Assembly (NCBI RefSeq): GCF_027912835.1
Contig: NZ_CP115768.1
Span: forward strand, 806,001-870,000
Length of the DNA: 64,000 nucleotides
Direction: 5' to 3'
From: Paracoccus sediminicola
Lineage (GTDB): Bacteria > Pseudomonadota > Alphaproteobacteria > Rhodobacterales > Rhodobacteraceae
Shown here: positions 26,961 through 37,094 of the stretch, piece after piece
How positions within the stretch are numbered: position 1 is the stretch's first letter
Layout of the letters: the number at the start of each line of letters is the position of its first letter
Made by a program: the position numbers and the translations under genes
Notes under the pieces: generated by a model
Databases searched by the model: none
Told to the model about the DNA's origin: nothing
What the model saw: the letters and a program-made list of their open reading frames with translations, nothing else

Positions 26961-28547
26961 ATGAAAAAACTAGTCGCGCTCAGCATCGCCGGTATGCTGA
27001 TGGGGTCGGCGGTCTCGGCCCAGAACCTCGTCTATTGCTCGGAAGGCTCGCCCGAGGGATTCGATCCGGCGCTGTATACCTCTGGCACGACCTTCGACGC
27101 CTCGGCGCGGAATGTCTATGACAGGCTGGTGCATTTCGTTCATGGCGAAACCGAGATCGAGCCGGGCCTCGCCGAAAGCTGGGAAATCAGCGAGGACGGG
27201 CTGGAGTTCACCTTCAAGTTGCGCGAAGGCGTGAAATTCCACAGCACCGATTACTTCACCCCGACCCGCGACATGAACGCGGATGACGTGATCTTCAGCC
27301 TGACCCGCCAGGGCGAGGACGGCGGCGAGTATCACGACATGACCGACGGCGCGAGCTATGAATATTTCAACTCGATGTCGATGCCCGACCTGATCGAGTC
27401 GGTCGAGAAAGTCGATGATCTGACCGTGAAAATCACGCTGACCCGTCCCGAAGCGCCGATGCTCGCGAACCTCGCCATGCCCTTCGCGTCGATTGCGTCC
27501 AAGGAATATGCGGACCAGCTGATCGAGGCCGGCACGCCCGAGCTGTTCAACCAGCAACCGATCGGCACCGGGCCGTTCAAATTCGTCGATTACCAGAAGG
27601 ACGCGGTGATCCGCTACGCGCGCAACGACGAATACTGGCGCGAGCCGGCGGCGATCGAGAACCTGATCTTTGCCATCACGCCGGATGCCTCGGTCCGCTA
27701 TCAGAAGCTGAAGGCGGGCGAATGCCATGTGATGCCCTATCCGAACCCGGCCGATCTGGAAGCGATGAAGGCGGATGAGAACATCAACGTCGTCAGCCGC
27801 GAAGGTCTGAATGTGGGCTATCTGGCCTATAACACCCAGATGGAGCCGTTCGATCAGCCCGAGGTCCGCAAGGCGCTGAACATGGCCATCGACAAGCAGG
27901 CCATCGTCGACGGCATCTTCCAGGGCGCCGGCAGCGTCGCGAAGAACCCGATCCCGCCGACCATGTGGTCCTATAACGATGCGATCGAGGATGACGGCTA
28001 TGACCCCGAGGCCGCGAAAGCCGCTCTGGAAGAGGCGGGCGTTACCGATCTGTCGATGAAGATCTGGGCGATGCCGGTGCAGCGTCCGTATAACCCCAAT
28101 GCCCGCCGCATGGCCGAGATGATCCAGGCCGATCTGTCGGAAGTCGGGGTGGATGCGGAAATCGTCTCTTATGAATGGGGCGAATATCTCGAGCGTTCGA
28201 AGGCCGAGGATCGGGACGGTGCGGTTCTGCTGGGCTGGACCGGCGACAATGGCGACCCGGACAACTTCCTGGCGGTTCTGCTGGGCTGCGACGCGGTGGG
28301 AGACGCCAACCGTGCGCAATGGTGCAACGAGGAATTCGACAGCATCATCAAGCAGGCCAAGGAGGAATCCGATCAGGCCGAGCGCACGAAGCTCTATGAA
28401 GAGGCGCAGGTGATCTTCAAGGAGCAGGCGCCCTGGGCGACCATCGCGCATTCGGTCGTGAACGAGCCGATCAGCACCAAGGTGCAGGGCTACAAGATCG
28501 ACCCGTTCGGGGGCCATGTGTTCTATGGCGTCAGCCTGACCGAATAA
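26961..28547 (+). CDS. dppA: Dipeptide/oligopeptide ABC transporter periplasmic binding protein
   Basis: 528-residue family-5 solute-binding protein with signal peptide MKKLVALSIAGMLMGSAVSA. LVYCSEGSPEGFDPALYTSG, LAESWEISEDGLEFTFKL and IGTGPFKFVDYQKD are typical DppA blocks. The ATG at 26961 follows an ACAGGAGTTG site; earlier in-frame starts give no signal peptide. It heads a complete dppABCDF operon. A strong hairpin follows it, as often seen where the binding protein must be made in excess. Dipeptide specificity is inferred; haem or delta-aminolevulinate uptake is also known in the family. Confidence 0.93.
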   Translation: MKKLVALSIAGMLMGSAVSAQNLVYCSEGSPEGFDPALYTSGTTFDASARNVYDRLVHFVHGETEIEPGLAESWEISEDGLEFTFKLREGVKFHSTDYFTPTRDMNADDVIFSLTRQGEDGGEYHDMTDGASYEYFNSMSMPDLIESVEKVDDLTVKITLTRPEAPMLANLAMPFASIASKEYADQLIEAGTPELFNQQPIGTGPFKFVDYQKDAVIRYARNDEYWREPAAIENLIFAITPDASVRYQKLKAGECHVMPYPNPADLEAMKADENINVVSREGLNVGYLAYNTQMEPFDQPEVRKALNMAIDKQAIVDGIFQGAGSVAKNPIPPTMWSYNDAIEDDGYDPEAAKAALEEAGVTDLSMKIWAMPVQRPYNPNARRMAEMIQADLSEVGVDAEIVSYEWGEYLERSKAEDRDGAVLLGWTGDNGDPDNFLAVLLGCDAVGDANRAQWCNEEFDSIIKQAKEESDQAERTKLYEEAQVIFKEQAPWATIAHSVVNEPISTKVQGYKIDPFGGHVFYGVSLTE

Positions 28548-28563
28548 GCTGTCCTCAAGCTTG

Positions 28564-28594
28564 ACGGCCGGGCGGCGCTGCGCCGCCCGGCCGT
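28564..28594 (+). promoter_or_regulatory. Long hairpin between dppA and dppB
   Basis: ACGGCCGGGCGGCG (28564-28577) and CGCCGCCCGGCCGT (28581-28594) form a perfect 14-bp stem with a CTG loop, then TATCGTTTT. It sits 16 bases after the dppA stop and probably stabilises the dppA message and/or partly ends transcription so that dppA exceeds dppBCDF. Confidence 0.8.
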
Positions 28595-28624
28595 ATCGTT
28601 TTATGCCAAGCCCGGAACCTGCCG

Positions 28625-29632
28625 ATGCTGAGCTTCTTTCTTCGCCGCCTTGGAACCTTCGTGCCGACCTTTATCGGCGTGACCATCGTGGCCTTTGCCT
28701 TCATCCGCCTGCTGCCGGGCGATCCGATCCTCCTTCTGGCGGGCGAGCGCGGCGTCAGCGCCGAGCGCTACGCCATGCTGCAAGAGCAGCTCGGCTTCGA
28801 TCAGCCGATCTGGAAACAGTATCTCGATTACGTGGCGGGGATCTTCCAGGGCGATCTGGGCACCTCGTTCGTGACCAAGCGCCCGGTGCTGGATGAATTC
28901 ATGGCGCTGTTCCCGGCCACGGTCGAGCTGTCGCTCTGCGCGATCATCCTCGCCACGCTGATCGGCATTCCCGCAGGCGTCATTGCCGCGGTCAATCGCG
29001 GCAAGTTCTTCGATCAGGCGCTGATGTCCACGGCACTGATCGGATATTCGATGCCGATCTTCTGGTGGGCGCTTCTGCTGATCATCGTGTTTTCGGGCGG
29101 GCTCGGCTGGACGCCGGTCTCGGGCCGGATGGGGCTGATGTATTTCTTCGACACGCCGACCGGGTTCATGCTGATCGACAGCCTTTTGTCCGGGCAATCC
29201 GGGGCGTTCCGCTCGGCCGTGTCGCATCTGATCCTGCCGACCGTGGCGCTGGCGACGATTCCGCTTGCGGTGATCGCGCGGCAGACCCGTTCCGCCATGC
29301 TGGAGGTTCTGGGCGAGGATTACGTCCGCACCGCCCGCGCCAAAGGCATGTCGCCGATGCGTGTCAACGGGATCCACGCCCTGCGCAACGCGATGATCCC
29401 GGTCATCACCGTGATCGGCCTTTCGGTCGGCACGCTTCTGGCCGGGGCGATCCTGACCGAGACGATTTTCTCCTGGCCCGGCATCGGCAAATGGATGGTC
29501 GATTCCATCTTCCGCCGCGACTACCAGGTCGTGCAGGGCGGGCTTTTGCTGATCGCGCTCGTGGTGATGATCGTGAATCTGATCGTCGATCTGCTTTACG
29601 GCCTCTTCAACCCCAAGATCCGAAAGGGCTGA
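28625..29632 (+). CDS. dppB: Dipeptide ABC transporter permease DppB
   Basis: 335-residue inner-membrane permease with six predicted helices. The N terminus MLSFFLRRLGTFVPTFIGVT and the EAA loop region VRTARAKGMSPMRVNGIHALRNAMIPVIT are characteristic of DppB/OppB proteins. It follows dppA after the hairpin and is 3 bases from dppC. Confidence 0.95.
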   Translation: MLSFFLRRLGTFVPTFIGVTIVAFAFIRLLPGDPILLLAGERGVSAERYAMLQEQLGFDQPIWKQYLDYVAGIFQGDLGTSFVTKRPVLDEFMALFPATVELSLCAIILATLIGIPAGVIAAVNRGKFFDQALMSTALIGYSMPIFWWALLLIIVFSGGLGWTPVSGRMGLMYFFDTPTGFMLIDSLLSGQSGAFRSAVSHLILPTVALATIPLAVIARQTRSAMLEVLGEDYVRTARAKGMSPMRVNGIHALRNAMIPVITVIGLSVGTLLAGAILTETIFSWPGIGKWMVDSIFRRDYQVVQGGLLLIALVVMIVNLIVDLLYGLFNPKIRKG

Positions 29633-29635
29633 GCC

Positions 29636-30547
29636 ATGACAGAGACAGCCAGCCAGACCGCCAGCCCGCAAACCCCGACCGCACCGCCATCGCGTCTGCG
29701 CGAGTTCTGGTCCTCCTTCCGCGAGAACCGGGGTGCGGTGATCGGGCTGTTCGTGTTCCTGGCCTTCCTGATCGTCGCCGCGCTGGCCCCGGTGCTGGCG
29801 CCCTATGCGCCCGATGCGCAATATCGCGATGCGTTGCTGGTGCCGCCCTTCTGGCAGGATGGCGGCTCGACGCGGTTCCTGCTGGGAACCGATGCGCTTG
29901 GCCGGGATCTGCTGTCGCGGCTGATCTATGGCGCGCGCTTCTCGTTCTTCGTCGGCGTGATCGTCGTGACCATCGCGACGACGATCGGTGTGCTTTTGGG
30001 CGTGATCGCCGGTTTCGCGCCGCGCTGGCTCGACACGCTCATCATGCGGCTCATGGATATCGTGCTGTCCTTCCCGAGCCTGCTTCTGGCACTCGTGCTG
30101 GTGGCGATCCTCGGGCCGAGCCTGCTGAACGCGATGATCGCCATCGCCATCGTTCTGCAACCGCATTTCGTGCGCCTCACCCGCGCCGCGGTGCTGTCTG
30201 AACGGTCGAAGGATTACGTGACCGCCGCGCGTATCGCCGGCGGGCGTCCCTTGCGGATCATGTTCAAGACGGTGCTGCCGAACTGTCTCGCGCCGATCAT
30301 CGTGCAGGCGGCACTGTCCTTTTCTACGGCCGTGCTGGACACGGCGGCGCTCGGCTTTCTGGGCATGGGCGCGCAGCCGCCGACCCCGGAATGGGGCACC
30401 ATGCTGGCCGAGGCGCGCGAGTTTATTTTGCGCGCCTGGTGGGTCGTCACCTTTCCCGGGCTATGCATCCTGGTCACCGTGCTCGCCATCAACCTGATGG
30501 GCGACGGTCTGCGCGACGCGCTCGACCCGAAACTGAAGCGGAGCTGA
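29636..30547 (+). CDS. dppC: Dipeptide ABC transporter permease DppC
   Basis: 303-residue second permease. N-terminal OppC_N-like region (REFWSSFRENRGAVIGLFVF), LLGTDALGRDLLSRLIYGARFS, and the EAA loop RIAGGRPLRIMFKTVLPN, followed by GFLGMGAQPPTPEWGTML. Pairs with DppB to form the channel. It lies 3 bases after dppB and 3 bases before dppD. Confidence 0.95.
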   Translation: MTETASQTASPQTPTAPPSRLREFWSSFRENRGAVIGLFVFLAFLIVAALAPVLAPYAPDAQYRDALLVPPFWQDGGSTRFLLGTDALGRDLLSRLIYGARFSFFVGVIVVTIATTIGVLLGVIAGFAPRWLDTLIMRLMDIVLSFPSLLLALVLVAILGPSLLNAMIAIAIVLQPHFVRLTRAAVLSERSKDYVTAARIAGGRPLRIMFKTVLPNCLAPIIVQAALSFSTAVLDTAALGFLGMGAQPPTPEWGTMLAEAREFILRAWWVVTFPGLCILVTVLAINLMGDGLRDALDPKLKRS

Positions 30548-30550
30548 GCC

Positions 30551-31540
30551 ATGTCTCTTCTGGAAATCCGCAATCTCAGCGTCGATTTCGCCACCACCTC
30601 GGGCAGTTTCCGGGCGGTGGACGGGGTCGATGTCACCGTCGATCAGGGTGATCTGCTGGCCATCGTGGGCGAATCCGGCTCTGGCAAATCGGTCTCGATG
30701 CTGGCGCTGATGGGGCTGCTGCCCTGGACCGCCACCGTCACTGCCGACAAGATGGAGTTCGACGGCCATGACCTGCGCCGCATCTCGGCGCGGGGGCGGC
30801 GGCGGATCGTCGGGCGCGATATCTCGATGATCTTTCAGGAGCCGATGTCCTCGCTGAACCCGGCCTTCACCGTCGGCTGGCAGATCAAGGAGAGCCTGCG
30901 CAAACATACCAGCCTGAATCGCAGCCAGCGGCAGGACCGCGCGGTCGAACTGATGCGTCAGGTGGGCATCCCGGCGCCGGAAAAGCGGCTGAAGGCCTAT
31001 CCCCACCAGCTTTCGGGCGGAATGAGCCAGCGTTGCATGATCGCCATGGCGCTGGCCAACAAGCCCAAGCTGCTGATCGCGGACGAGCCGACCACCGCGC
31101 TTGATGTGACCATTCAGGCGCAGATCCTCGAACTGCTCACCGGGCTTCAGGAAGATACCGGCATGGCGATGGTGCTGATTACCCATGATATGGGCGTCGT
31201 CGCAGAGACCGTGAAGCGGGTTCAGGTACAATATGCCGGGCAGCGCGTGGAAGAGCATATGGTGCAGGGGCTTTTCGACGACCCGCATCACCCCTATACC
31301 GCAGCACTTCTGGCGGCCTTGCCAGAGCGCGCGACGGAACGCCGTCTGCCGACGATTCCGGGTGTGGTGCCCGGCCAGTTCGACCGCCCGGCCGGCTGCC
31401 TGTTCTCGCCGCGCTGCAAATTTGCCGATGCGCGTTGCCAGGCCGAGCGTCCGGTCCCCGCCAGCCCTGATCTGGGCCGCGCCCTGTGTCACTATCCGCT
31501 GGTGGACGGCCAGCCCACCGGCAAGGAGACCGCCGCATGA
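30551..31540 (+). CDS. dppD: Dipeptide ABC transporter ATPase DppD
   Basis: 329-residue ABC ATPase. Walker [12 protein letters not shown]-loop [14 protein letters not shown], signature LSGGMSQR, Walker [15 protein letters not shown], and the C-terminal oligopeptide domain with [14 protein letters not shown], whose cysteines can hold an iron-sulphur cluster in this family. It overlaps dppF by four bases (ATGA). Confidence 0.95.
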   Translation: MSLLEIRNLSVDFATTSGSFRAVDGVDVTVDQGDLLAIVGESGSGKSVSMLALMGLLPWTATVTADKMEFDGHDLRRISARGRRRIVGRDISMIFQEPMSSLNPAFTVGWQIKESLRKHTSLNRSQRQDRAVELMRQVGIPAPEKRLKAYPHQLSGGMSQRCMIAMALANKPKLLIADEPTTALDVTIQAQILELLTGLQEDTGMAMVLITHDMGVVAETVKRVQVQYAGQRVEEHMVQGLFDDPHHPYTAALLAALPERATERRLPTIPGVVPGQFDRPAGCLFSPRCKFADARCQAERPVPASPDLGRALCHYPLVDGQPTGKETAA

Positions 31541-32538
31541 GCGCCCCTGTCCTCACCGCCACCAATCTGAAACGCCATTACGAGGTGAAGGGCGGCTTCA
31601 TGCAGCCCGCCGCCACGCTGCGCGCGCTTGACGGGGCCAGCTTTACGCTCACCCCGGGCAAGACCTTGGCCGTTGTCGGCGAATCCGGTTCGGGAAAATC
31701 CACGCTGGCGCGCGTCGTGACCATGATCGAGCCGCCCACCGAGGGCGAGCTGGTGATCGGGGGCAAGACCATCGGCCCCGAGGGCGCGAGCCGCGACCGC
31801 GATCTGCGCGCGATGGTGCAGATCGTGTTTCAGGACCCCTATGGCAGCCTGAACCCGCGCCAGACCATCGGCCAGACGCTGATGGAGCCTTTGCTTCTGA
31901 ACCGGCCCGAGATCGACCGGAAGGAACGTGAGCAGCGCGCCCGCGACATGCTGGGCATGGTCGGGTTGCGGCCCGAGCATTTCGACCGCTATCCGCATAT
32001 GTTCTCGGGCGGGCAGCGTCAGCGCGTCGCCGTGGCCCGCGCCTTGATGCTGGAACCGAAGATCCTGGTGCTGGACGAGCCGGTCTCGGCGCTTGATCTG
32101 TCGATCCAGAGCCAGGTGCTGAACCTGCTCCTCGATCTGCAGGAGCGGATGGATCTCGCCTATCTCTTCATCAGCCACGACCTGTCCGTCGTGCGCCATA
32201 TCGCCGATGAGGTGATGGTGATCTATCTGGGCGAGCCGGTCGAGATCGGGCCGAAGGACGTGATCTTCGACGCGCCGCGCCACCCCTATACCAAGGCGCT
32301 GATGTCGGCGACACCGATGGCCAATCCCTCGGACCGCAAGGAGCGGATCAAGCTGGAGGGCGAATTGCCTTCGCCCATGGCCAAGCCTGAAGGCTGTCCG
32401 TTCAATCCGCGCTGCTGGCGGCGGCAGGAGGTTTGTCTCAGCGTGGAACCTGCGCTCGAAGGCGGCGATCCGGGGCGGGGCGGACATTGCTTCGCCTGTC
32501 ACAACCCGGTGCCCGAGGATGACAGCGCTGCGGCCTGA
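31537..32538 (+). CDS. dppF: Dipeptide ABC transporter ATPase DppF
   Basis: 333-residue partner ATPase. Walker [14 protein letters not shown]-loop [15 protein letters not shown], signature [15 protein letters not shown], Walker [18 protein letters not shown], and a C-terminal [14 protein letters not shown] block. The ATG at 31537 overlaps the dppD stop and replaces an earlier in-frame start at 31486. Last gene of the operon. Confidence 0.95.
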   Translation: MSAPVLTATNLKRHYEVKGGFMQPAATLRALDGASFTLTPGKTLAVVGESGSGKSTLARVVTMIEPPTEGELVIGGKTIGPEGASRDRDLRAMVQIVFQDPYGSLNPRQTIGQTLMEPLLLNRPEIDRKEREQRARDMLGMVGLRPEHFDRYPHMFSGGQRQRVAVARALMLEPKILVLDEPVSALDLSIQSQVLNLLLDLQERMDLAYLFISHDLSVVRHIADEVMVIYLGEPVEIGPKDVIFDAPRHPYTKALMSATPMANPSDRKERIKLEGELPSPMAKPEGCPFNPRCWRRQEVCLSVEPALEGGDPGRGGHCFACHNPVPEDDSAAA

Positions 32539-32618
32539 AAACCTCCCCGGTCGGGAATGTCGGCGCGCGCCATGCGCCCGCGCTTGACGACCCCGGCCGC
32601 GCGCGGCAAGCAATCCCC

Positions 32619-34070
32619 ATGATAGATATCCGCCCCGTCGCCCATACCATCGGCAGGATCAGCGTCGCGCTTGGGGCGATGATGGCGTTCCCGATTGCAA
32701 TCGACTATGCCGCCGGCGATCCGAACTGGATCTATATGGCCGAGGCGATGATGATCGTGGTGGTGCTGAGCGGTCTGGTCGTCGCCGCCACGGCCTCATC
32801 GCGCGGAAATCTCACCATCGAACAGAGCTTTCTTCTCACCTCCGGCCTGTGGCTGGTGCTTCCGCTGATCGGGGCGCTGCCGCTGATGATCGGCGCGCCG
32901 GGGCTGAATTTCACCGATGCCTATTTCGAGGCCATGTCGGGGCTGACGACCACCGGCACCACCGTGATCCCGGAACTCGACAACCTGCCGCGCGGCGCGA
33001 ATATGTGGCGCGCCATCCTGCAATGGTCGGGCGGGCTGGGGATCGTCGTTGTGGCGATGGTGTTCCTGCCGGTGATGAAGGTCGGCGGGATGCAGTTCTT
33101 CCGCTCGGAAGGGTTCGACACGCTCGGCAAGGTGCTGCCCCGCGCCGGCCAGATCGCCGCCGAGATGACATGGATCTATCTCGGCATCACCGTTGCCTGC
33201 ACGCTGCTGTATATCGTCACCGGGATGAGCGCCTATGACGCGGTGCTGCACGCGCTGACCACCTGTTCGACCGGCGGCTTCTCGAGCTATGACGCAAGCT
33301 TTGCCGAGTTCATCGGCCCGGCGGAATGGGTGGCGACGCTGTTCATGATCCTGGCCTCGATCCCCTTCGTGCGCATGGTGCAGGCGATCCGCGGCGATGT
33401 CGTGCCGCTATGGCGCGACACCCAGGTGCGGACCTATCTGCGCTGGGTGTTTTATTCCATCGCCGCCATCGTCGCCTATCGGCTGATCTATATCCACCAG
33501 ACCGCCGATCCATGGGAGGTGATCCGCGAAACCACCTTCAACGTCATCACCATCTTCTCGGGCACCGGATATGCCTCGACCAATGTGCTGGAATGGGGGC
33601 ATTTGCCGTTTGCACTGCTGTTCTGCGTGGCGTTGATCGGGGGCTGCACCGGCTCGACCGGCTGTTCGGTCAAGGTCTTCCGCTATCAGGTGCTGTTCCA
33701 GTCGGTGCGCGCCCAGATCCGCCGGATGCAGTCGCCGCACCGGCTCTATCCGCTTCGGCTGGCGGGCAAGCGGCTGGAAAAGGACGTGGTCGACTCGGTG
33801 ATGACATTTTTCACCATGTTCGTGCTGACGCTCGGCCTGATGATCGTAGGGCTCGCGCTGATCGGACTGCATCCGCGCACAGCCCTGACCGCCGCCTGGA
33901 CGGCGGTGGCCAATGTCGGGCCGGTCTGGGGCCCCGAGATCACCTCGAACGGCAGCATCGAGCAATTCCCCGACGCAGCGAAATGGCTGATGAGCTTCGG
34001 GATGTATCTCGGCCGGCTCGAACTGATGAGCGTGCTGGTGCTGCTGCTGCCACGCTTCTGGCGCGGCTGA
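32619..34070 (+). CDS. trkH: TrkH-family potassium uptake protein
   Basis: 483-residue membrane protein of the TrkH/KtrB family, the channel part of K+ uptake systems. It contains the repeated selectivity regions MSGLTTTGTTVI, TTCSTGGFSSYD, IFSGTGYASTN and the weaker GGCTGSTGCSVKV, and about ten hydrophobic helices. The regulatory TrkA partner is not in this window. It converges on the SPOR-like gene through a long hairpin. Confidence 0.95.
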   Translation: MIDIRPVAHTIGRISVALGAMMAFPIAIDYAAGDPNWIYMAEAMMIVVVLSGLVVAATASSRGNLTIEQSFLLTSGLWLVLPLIGALPLMIGAPGLNFTDAYFEAMSGLTTTGTTVIPELDNLPRGANMWRAILQWSGGLGIVVVAMVFLPVMKVGGMQFFRSEGFDTLGKVLPRAGQIAAEMTWIYLGITVACTLLYIVTGMSAYDAVLHALTTCSTGGFSSYDASFAEFIGPAEWVATLFMILASIPFVRMVQAIRGDVVPLWRDTQVRTYLRWVFYSIAAIVAYRLIYIHQTADPWEVIRETTFNVITIFSGTGYASTNVLEWGHLPFALLFCVALIGGCTGSTGCSVKVFRYQVLFQSVRAQIRRMQSPHRLYPLRLAGKRLEKDVVDSVMTFFTMFVLTLGLMIVGLALIGLHPRTALTAAWTAVANVGPVWGPEITSNGSIEQFPDAAKWLMSFGMYLGRLELMSVLVLLLPRFWRG

Positions 34071-34081
34071 GCGATCCGGGC

Positions 34082-34118
34082 GGCCCGTCTGCGCGCCCGA
34101 AAGCCGCGCAGGCGGGCC
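34082..34118. terminator. Bidirectional hairpin between convergent trkH and SPOR-like gene
   Basis: GGCCCGTCTGCGCG (34082-34095) pairs with CGCGCAGGCGGGCC (34105-34118), 14 pairs with one G-T and a 9-base loop. It lies 11 bases after trkH and 10 bases past the end of the minus-strand gene. No T-run on either side, so terminator function is inferred from position. Confidence 0.6.
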
Positions 34119-34128
34119 GGTGCGGTGA

Positions 34129-35589
34129 TTATTGCAGCGGGTTCGGTGCGCCGCTGCTGTCCTCTGCTGCCGCCGCATCCTGAGATGTCGCCTCGGCTTC
34201 CTCGTCGATTGCGGGCGCGCGCTCGGCGCGGGGCGGCTGGCTGCGGGTGAAGCTGTCGGCGATCTCGGCGGCGATGCGGGGCGCGTTGGCCGCGTCCTCG
34301 ACCGGCCAGATCAGCACCCAGCCCTCGACCCGGCCTTCGGCAATGCGAGATTCCGAGCGCCCGATATGGGTTTCGTTCCGCCCGCTGAGCCGTGCCGTGC
34401 CATTCCCGATCTCGCGCTCGGGCGAGGGCACCCAGCCAAGCGCCGTCACCAGCCCGGCAAGATCCTCCATCTCCTGCTGGCCGCCGGGCTGCGAGAACAG
34501 GATCAGCGCCGCGCCGGATTCGTCCTTCGGCCCATAGATCGACAGCGCCCGTTCGTCGCGGTCATGGGTCAGACGCTCCATCGGTGCGGTCACGGACAAG
34601 CCGGTGTAATCGTCGTCGAGCGTCGTCAGCCCCATCTCGGCGCGCCAGGCGTCACGGCGCTCCATCAGCTTGAGCATCGCCGTCGCTGCATCGGGGGTCT
34701 CTCTCTGCGCGCCGAGTTCGGCGGCGATGGCGGCGCGGGTCTTGGGGCCGGACTGGCCGTCAATCGCGCCGTCATAGAAACCGGCCCAGCTGAGCGCCTT
34801 TTGCACTTCGGCCATGGGCGGCATTTCGGGCGGGTTTTCGGGGGCGAGCGGCCAGCCGGGTTCGCTTCCCTCGACGACCGTGCGGCCCATCTCGGCCACA
34901 GCTTCCACGAGGCTGTCCTCGGGGATGGTGCCGCCGCCGCGCAGCGCCGCCAGCCATTGACCGGCGCCCTGTTCCGAAAACGGACCGATGGCGACGGTGA
35001 ACCAGCCATTGGGCATTTCCCACAGCCCGGCCTCGGGGAGGGTTTCCCGCCAGCGGTTCAGCGCCGCGTCGGCTTCGCTCCGGTCCTGGAACGCTTCAAG
35101 GCGGAGATAGTGATCGGGCGAGGGCGGCTCGGGCTGGATCGGTTCGGGCGCGGGGGCGGGAACCACACCCGCGGTTGACGCATCGCTGGCGCCGTTCGCC
35201 GCATTCTCTCCCTGCGGCCGATCGTCTTGCGCTGCGGCGGTATCCGCCGAAACGGCGCTGGCGTCGAACGGCGTCGCCGGCAGCCCCTCGGCCGGGCTGA
35301 GCAAGCTGTCCGACGGAATTGTGCGCGCCTCTTTCAGGGCTGCCATCTGCGCCTCGGCCTCTTCGCGTGGCAGCGGGCCGAAGGCGATGGCCGTCCAGCT
35401 TTGACCGACCGGGAAGGTCACCACCGGCAGATCGGCGACGCGTGATTGCCAGCTTGCCGCCGCCTGCTGAACCGCCTGCGCGCCGCGCTTTGCCTCGACG
35501 CGGATGAACACGTCCTCTGCCAGCGCCATGCCCGGCAGCGCCGTGCCAAGTGCCAGCAGCACAATCGGTTTCATCATTTTCGCCTTCAT
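34129..35589 (-). CDS. Exported protein with two SPOR-like repeats and a peptidoglycan-binding domain
   Basis: 486-residue exported protein (signal peptide [24 protein letters not shown]). Two related segments, [21 protein letters not shown] with [15 protein letters not shown], and [20 protein letters not shown] with [14 protein letters not shown], look like tandem SPOR-type repeats separated by a Pro/Ala/Glu linker. A PG_binding_1-like segment follows ([27 protein letters not shown]). The C-terminal 200 residues are not assigned and end in an acidic tail. The ATG at 35589 is chosen for its GAGGCG upstream sequence; 35577 and 35607 are alternatives. Probable role in the periplasm at the cell wall. 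Confidence 0.75.
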   Translation of the reverse strand: MKAKMMKPIVLLALGTALPGMALAEDVFIRVEAKRGAQAVQQAAASWQSRVADLPVVTFPVGQSWTAIAFGPLPREEAEAQMAALKEARTIPSDSLLSPAEGLPATPFDASAVSADTAAAQDDRPQGENAANGASDASTAGVVPAPAPEPIQPEPPSPDHYLRLEAFQDRSEADAALNRWRETLPEAGLWEMPNGWFTVAIGPFSEQGAGQWLAALRGGGTIPEDSLVEAVAEMGRTVVEGSEPGWPLAPENPPEMPPMAEVQKALSWAGFYDGAIDGQSGPKTRAAIAAELGAQRETPDAATAMLKLMERRDAWRAEMGLTTLDDDYTGLSVTAPMERLTHDRDERALSIYGPKDESGAALILFSQPGGQQEMEDLAGLVTALGWVPSPEREIGNGTARLSGRNETHIGRSESRIAEGRVEGWVLIWPVEDAANAPRIAAEIADSFTRSQPPRAERAPAIDEEAEATSQDAAAAEDSSGAPNPLQ

Positions 35590-35685
35590 AATTCTGTCTC
35601 GCCTCATGCCGGTCCGTTGACCCTTTGTCTTGCCGCGCCTAGAACACGCGGGCGCTTTGGCAGACATACGAAAAAGGATGCCCCC

Positions 35686-36618
35686 ATGACCAGCCCCAGC
35701 AGTGACGCAGCCCCGCGTTGTTTCCAGGATGTGATCCTGCGCCTGCAGGCTCATTGGGCGAAATCGGGCTGCGCAGTGTTGCAACCTTACGATATGGAGG
35801 TCGGCGCGGGCACGTTTCACCCGGCGACGACGCTGCGCTCGCTGGGGCCGAAGCCCTGGGCGGCGGCCTATGTCCAGCCCTCGCGCCGCCCGACCGATGG
35901 GCGCTATGGCGAGAACCCGAACCGGTTGCAGCATTACTATCAGTATCAGGTCATCATCAAACCCAGCCCGCCCAACCTGCAAGAGCTGTATCTGGACAGT
36001 CTGCGTGCCATCGGGCTGGACCCGCTGATCCATGACGTGCGCTTTGTCGAGGATGACTGGGAATCCCCGACGCTGGGTGCCTGGGGGCTGGGCTGGGAGG
36101 TCTGGTGCGACGGGATGGAGGTCAGCCAGTTCACCTATTTCCAGCAGGTCGCGGGCTATGACTGCGCGCCGGTCTCGGGCGAGCTGACCTATGGGCTAGA
36201 GCGTCTGGCGATGTATGTGCTGGGTGCCGAGCATGTGATGGGCATGCCGTTCAACGATCCCGACAGCCCGATCCCGCTGACATATGGCGACATCTTCCGC
36301 CAGACCGAGGAAGAATATTCCCGCTGGAATTTCGAGGTGGCCGATACCGAAACGCTGTTCCAGCATTTCAGGGATGCCGAGGCGGAATGCGAGCGGATCG
36401 TCACCGCCGCCGAAGAGGACAGCGCCGGGCGCCGCATCCTGATGGCGCATCCGGCCTATGATCAGGCGATCAAGGCCAGCCATGTGTTCAACCTGCTGGA
36501 TGCGCGCGGGGTGATCTCGGTCACGGAACGCGCCGATTATATCCGCCGGGTGAGGGCGCTCACCAAGAAATGTGCCGATCTCTTCATGCAGACCCCGCTT
36601 GCGCAGGACGTGGCATGA
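35686..36618 (+). CDS. glyQ: Glycyl-tRNA synthetase alpha subunit
   Basis: Catalytic subunit of the heterotetrameric glycyl-tRNA synthetase. 310 residues, with [59 protein letters not shown] and [20 protein letters not shown], all invariant blocks of GlyQ. The ATG at 35686 follows AAAAAGGATG. It is separated from glyS by two unrelated genes in tight overlap rather than being adjacent. Confidence 0.98.
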   Translation: MTSPSSDAAPRCFQDVILRLQAHWAKSGCAVLQPYDMEVGAGTFHPATTLRSLGPKPWAAAYVQPSRRPTDGRYGENPNRLQHYYQYQVIIKPSPPNLQELYLDSLRAIGLDPLIHDVRFVEDDWESPTLGAWGLGWEVWCDGMEVSQFTYFQQVAGYDCAPVSGELTYGLERLAMYVLGAEHVMGMPFNDPDSPIPLTYGDIFRQTEEEYSRWNFEVADTETLFQHFRDAEAECERIVTAAEEDSAGRRILMAHPAYDQAIKASHVFNLLDARGVISVTERADYIRRVRALTKKCADLFMQTPLAQDVA

Positions 36619-37094
36619 ACATCACCGCAGGGAAGCTGATGGCCGGCGGGCTGGTGCTGTGCGGCGTCGCGGCCGGGATCGGGGTCTGGTATACGCAGAA
36701 CTATGCCTATTACGACGAACTCGACCCGGCAGAGGTCGAGTTGACTGCCGTTGTGGATGGCGCGCCCGTGCCGCTGGCAGCCCAGGACATTCGCGCCATC
36801 GACGGCAGCAGCGCCCCGCATCGCTGGCGGGCCTGCGCCCGGCTGACCGCGCCGCTGCCCGCAAATGCCACGCCTTTCCCGGATGCCACACCGACCTACG
36901 GCCCCGGCTGGTTCGACTGTTTCGATGCCGAACAGATCGGCCACGACCTTGAAACCGGCGCCGCCGGCGCATGGCTCGCGCGATCCGAAATTGCGCCCGA
37001 TGTGGACCGTATCCTTGCAGTCTACCCCGACGGGCGCGTCTTCGGCTGGCACCAGATCAATGATAAGACGCCCGAGCGCGGCGTGATGGAATGA
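36615..37094 (+). CDS. Membrane-anchored protein of unknown function (DUF6446-like)
   Basis: 159-residue protein with one N-terminal hydrophobic helix ([19 protein letters not shown], about residues 9-27) followed by a periplasmic domain containing [29 protein letters not shown] and [16 protein letters not shown] recognise it as a conserved Rhodobacterales protein found beside glycyl-tRNA synthetase genes, tentatively DUF6446; function unknown. The ATG overlaps the glyQ stop by four bases and its own stop overlaps the next gene likewise, so it is translated with glyQ. Confidence 0.6.
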   Translation: MNITAGKLMAGGLVLCGVAAGIGVWYTQNYAYYDELDPAEVELTAVVDGAPVPLAAQDIRAIDGSSAPHRWRACARLTAPLPANATPFPDATPTYGPGWFDCFDAEQIGHDLETGAAGAWLARSEIAPDVDRILAVYPDGRVFGWHQINDKTPERGVME

